Shown here in pieces: positions 31,444 to 31,878 of a stretch of 31,878 nucleotides of DNA. Every line of letters starts with the position of its first letter. Positions within the stretch are counted from its first letter, which is position 1. The position numbers and the translations under genes were made by a program. The notes under the pieces were generated by a model. That model was given only the letters and a program-made list of their open reading frames with translations, was not told where the DNA came from and ran no database searches. The DNA is from Bacteroidales bacterium (GTDB taxonomy: Bacteria; Bacteroidota; Bacteroidia; Bacteroidales; Muribaculaceae), in NCBI GenBank assembly GCA_004557385.1, contig SFEA01000027.1, forward strand, positions 1 through 31,878, in the 5' to 3' direction.

Positions 31444-31878
31444 TTAAAAAATATTTGAAACCATAATCTCTGAAACCGCACCACGGCAGTTGACTTTTGA
31501 ATTAATCATTCTTGTGGCAAATACTCGTCTTATCGAAAACATCTGATACAACCGATCAAAAAAATAATCTTTACTGTCAACATTTAACGGGTCAGAGTTA
31601 CTTGCTACAAATAAAGACCCTCGTTTTGAAATTTGTTCACAAAAATCACGTAGCCTTGTCTGTTCTGCATCATCAAAACTCTCTTTTGAATATGAAGTGA
31701 ACGACGACGTTTCAGATAGAGGTCGGTATGGCGGGTCAAGATAATATATTACATTGTCAGTGGCAAATTTGCCTGTTTGTGAGAAATCCCCACATAATAT
31801 TTCAACGCGTTGAAGAAGTGCAGAATCTGCCCTTAATGTTTCTTCGTCGCAAATTCTTGGATTGGCATATCTGCCATG
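31444..31878 (-). CDS. Dam/DpnM-type GATC adenine methyltransferase, 5' part outside window
   Basis: The minus-strand frame is open from the right edge to a TAA at 31444-31446, giving 144 visible residues: the C-terminal part of an alpha-class adenine methylase. Seen: VIYYLDPPYRPLSETSSF with the catalytic DPPY motif, followed by FTSYSKESFDDAEQTRLRDF. FVASNSDPLN and the closing VNCRGAVSEIMVSN are typical of Dam, DpnM and MboA. The SAM-binding FxGxG motif would lie outside the window. It would methylate the adenine of double-stranded GATC and protect the host. It is the first gene of the locus; the endonuclease starts 5 bases later. The visible part has no disruption, in contrast to the two genes that follow it. 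Confidence 0.93.
   Translation of the reverse strand, partial: HGRYANPRICDEETLRADSALLQRVEILCGDFSQTGKFATDNVIYYLDPPYRPLSETSSFTSYSKESFDDAEQTRLRDFCEQISKRGSLFVASNSDPLNVDSKDYFFDRLYQMFSIRRVFATRMINSKVNCRGAVSEIMVSNIF

Noticed and set aside
1..31878. tRNA or rRNA genes
   Set aside because: No T-loop plus acceptor-stem pattern or rRNA-like stretch was found on either strand by eye.

Overview
The window looks like a chromosomal segment of a Bacteroidales bacterium, possibly a Muribaculaceae-like gut lineage; that finer placement is only a guess. Three things support it. Most gaps before genes carry the Bacteroidetes promoter pattern (a TTG/TTTG element about 20 bases before a TAnnTTTG box), with no clear Shine-Dalgarno sequences. 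The proteins are typical of the order: a 446-residue Pgi, MetG with a C-terminal tRNA-binding domain, a PpiD-like chaperone, and a NatA/NatB-type exporter. A remnant of a type IX secretion sorting tail is also present.

Layout from left to right. 1-2.9 kb: the end of a GH3 glycosidase and a sensor histidine kinase. 3.0-5.7 kb: metG and an unrecognised protein, leftward. 5.7-6.4 kb: a gene-free stretch with two convergent promoters, a strong bidirectional terminator and a long imperfect inverted repeat, which I read as a candidate structured RNA. 6.4-9.4 kb: a membrane acyltransferase, divergent from a cluster of a 67-residue Cys-rich protein, a YjbQ protein and a Sel1-acetyltransferase fusion. 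9.4-14.2 kb: an AAA-ATPase/PD-(D/E)XK protein, PBP1A and shikimate kinase, leftward. 14.6-18.3 kb: RNase H, a GT4 glycosyltransferase, a radical SAM protein and LD-carboxypeptidase, rightward. 18.3-18.8 kb: repeat copy 1. 18.9-25.9 kb: GH18, an epimerase, a PpiD-like chaperone, an ABC exporter and a 38-residue membrane peptide, leftward. 26.1-28.9 kb: pgi and a ROK sugar kinase, rightward. 29.0-29.4 kb: repeat copy 2. 29.5-31.9 kb: an AT-richer end with the sorting-tail remnant and a DpnII/MboI-type (GATC) restriction-modification locus in the order Dam-type methylase, endonuclease, DpnA-type methylase.

Most genes are housekeeping or cell-envelope functions: peptidoglycan synthesis and recycling (PBP1A, LD-carboxypeptidase), envelope protein folding (PpiD-like), glycan building and breakdown, and upper glycolysis (ROK kinase plus Pgi). 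The accessory content is concentrated in the two repeats and the right end.

Three observations stand out. (1) Reading by eye, I find no GATC in bases 1-29819, where about a hundred would be expected by chance, yet there are four in the last 2 kb, inside a GATC-specific restriction-modification locus. (2) In that locus both the endonuclease and the second methylase carry a single-base frameshift, while the visible part of the first methylase is intact. (3) The two copies of a 460-500 bp hairpin-rich repeat share a head in the same orientation, but their roughly 250 bp bodies are inverted relative to each other.
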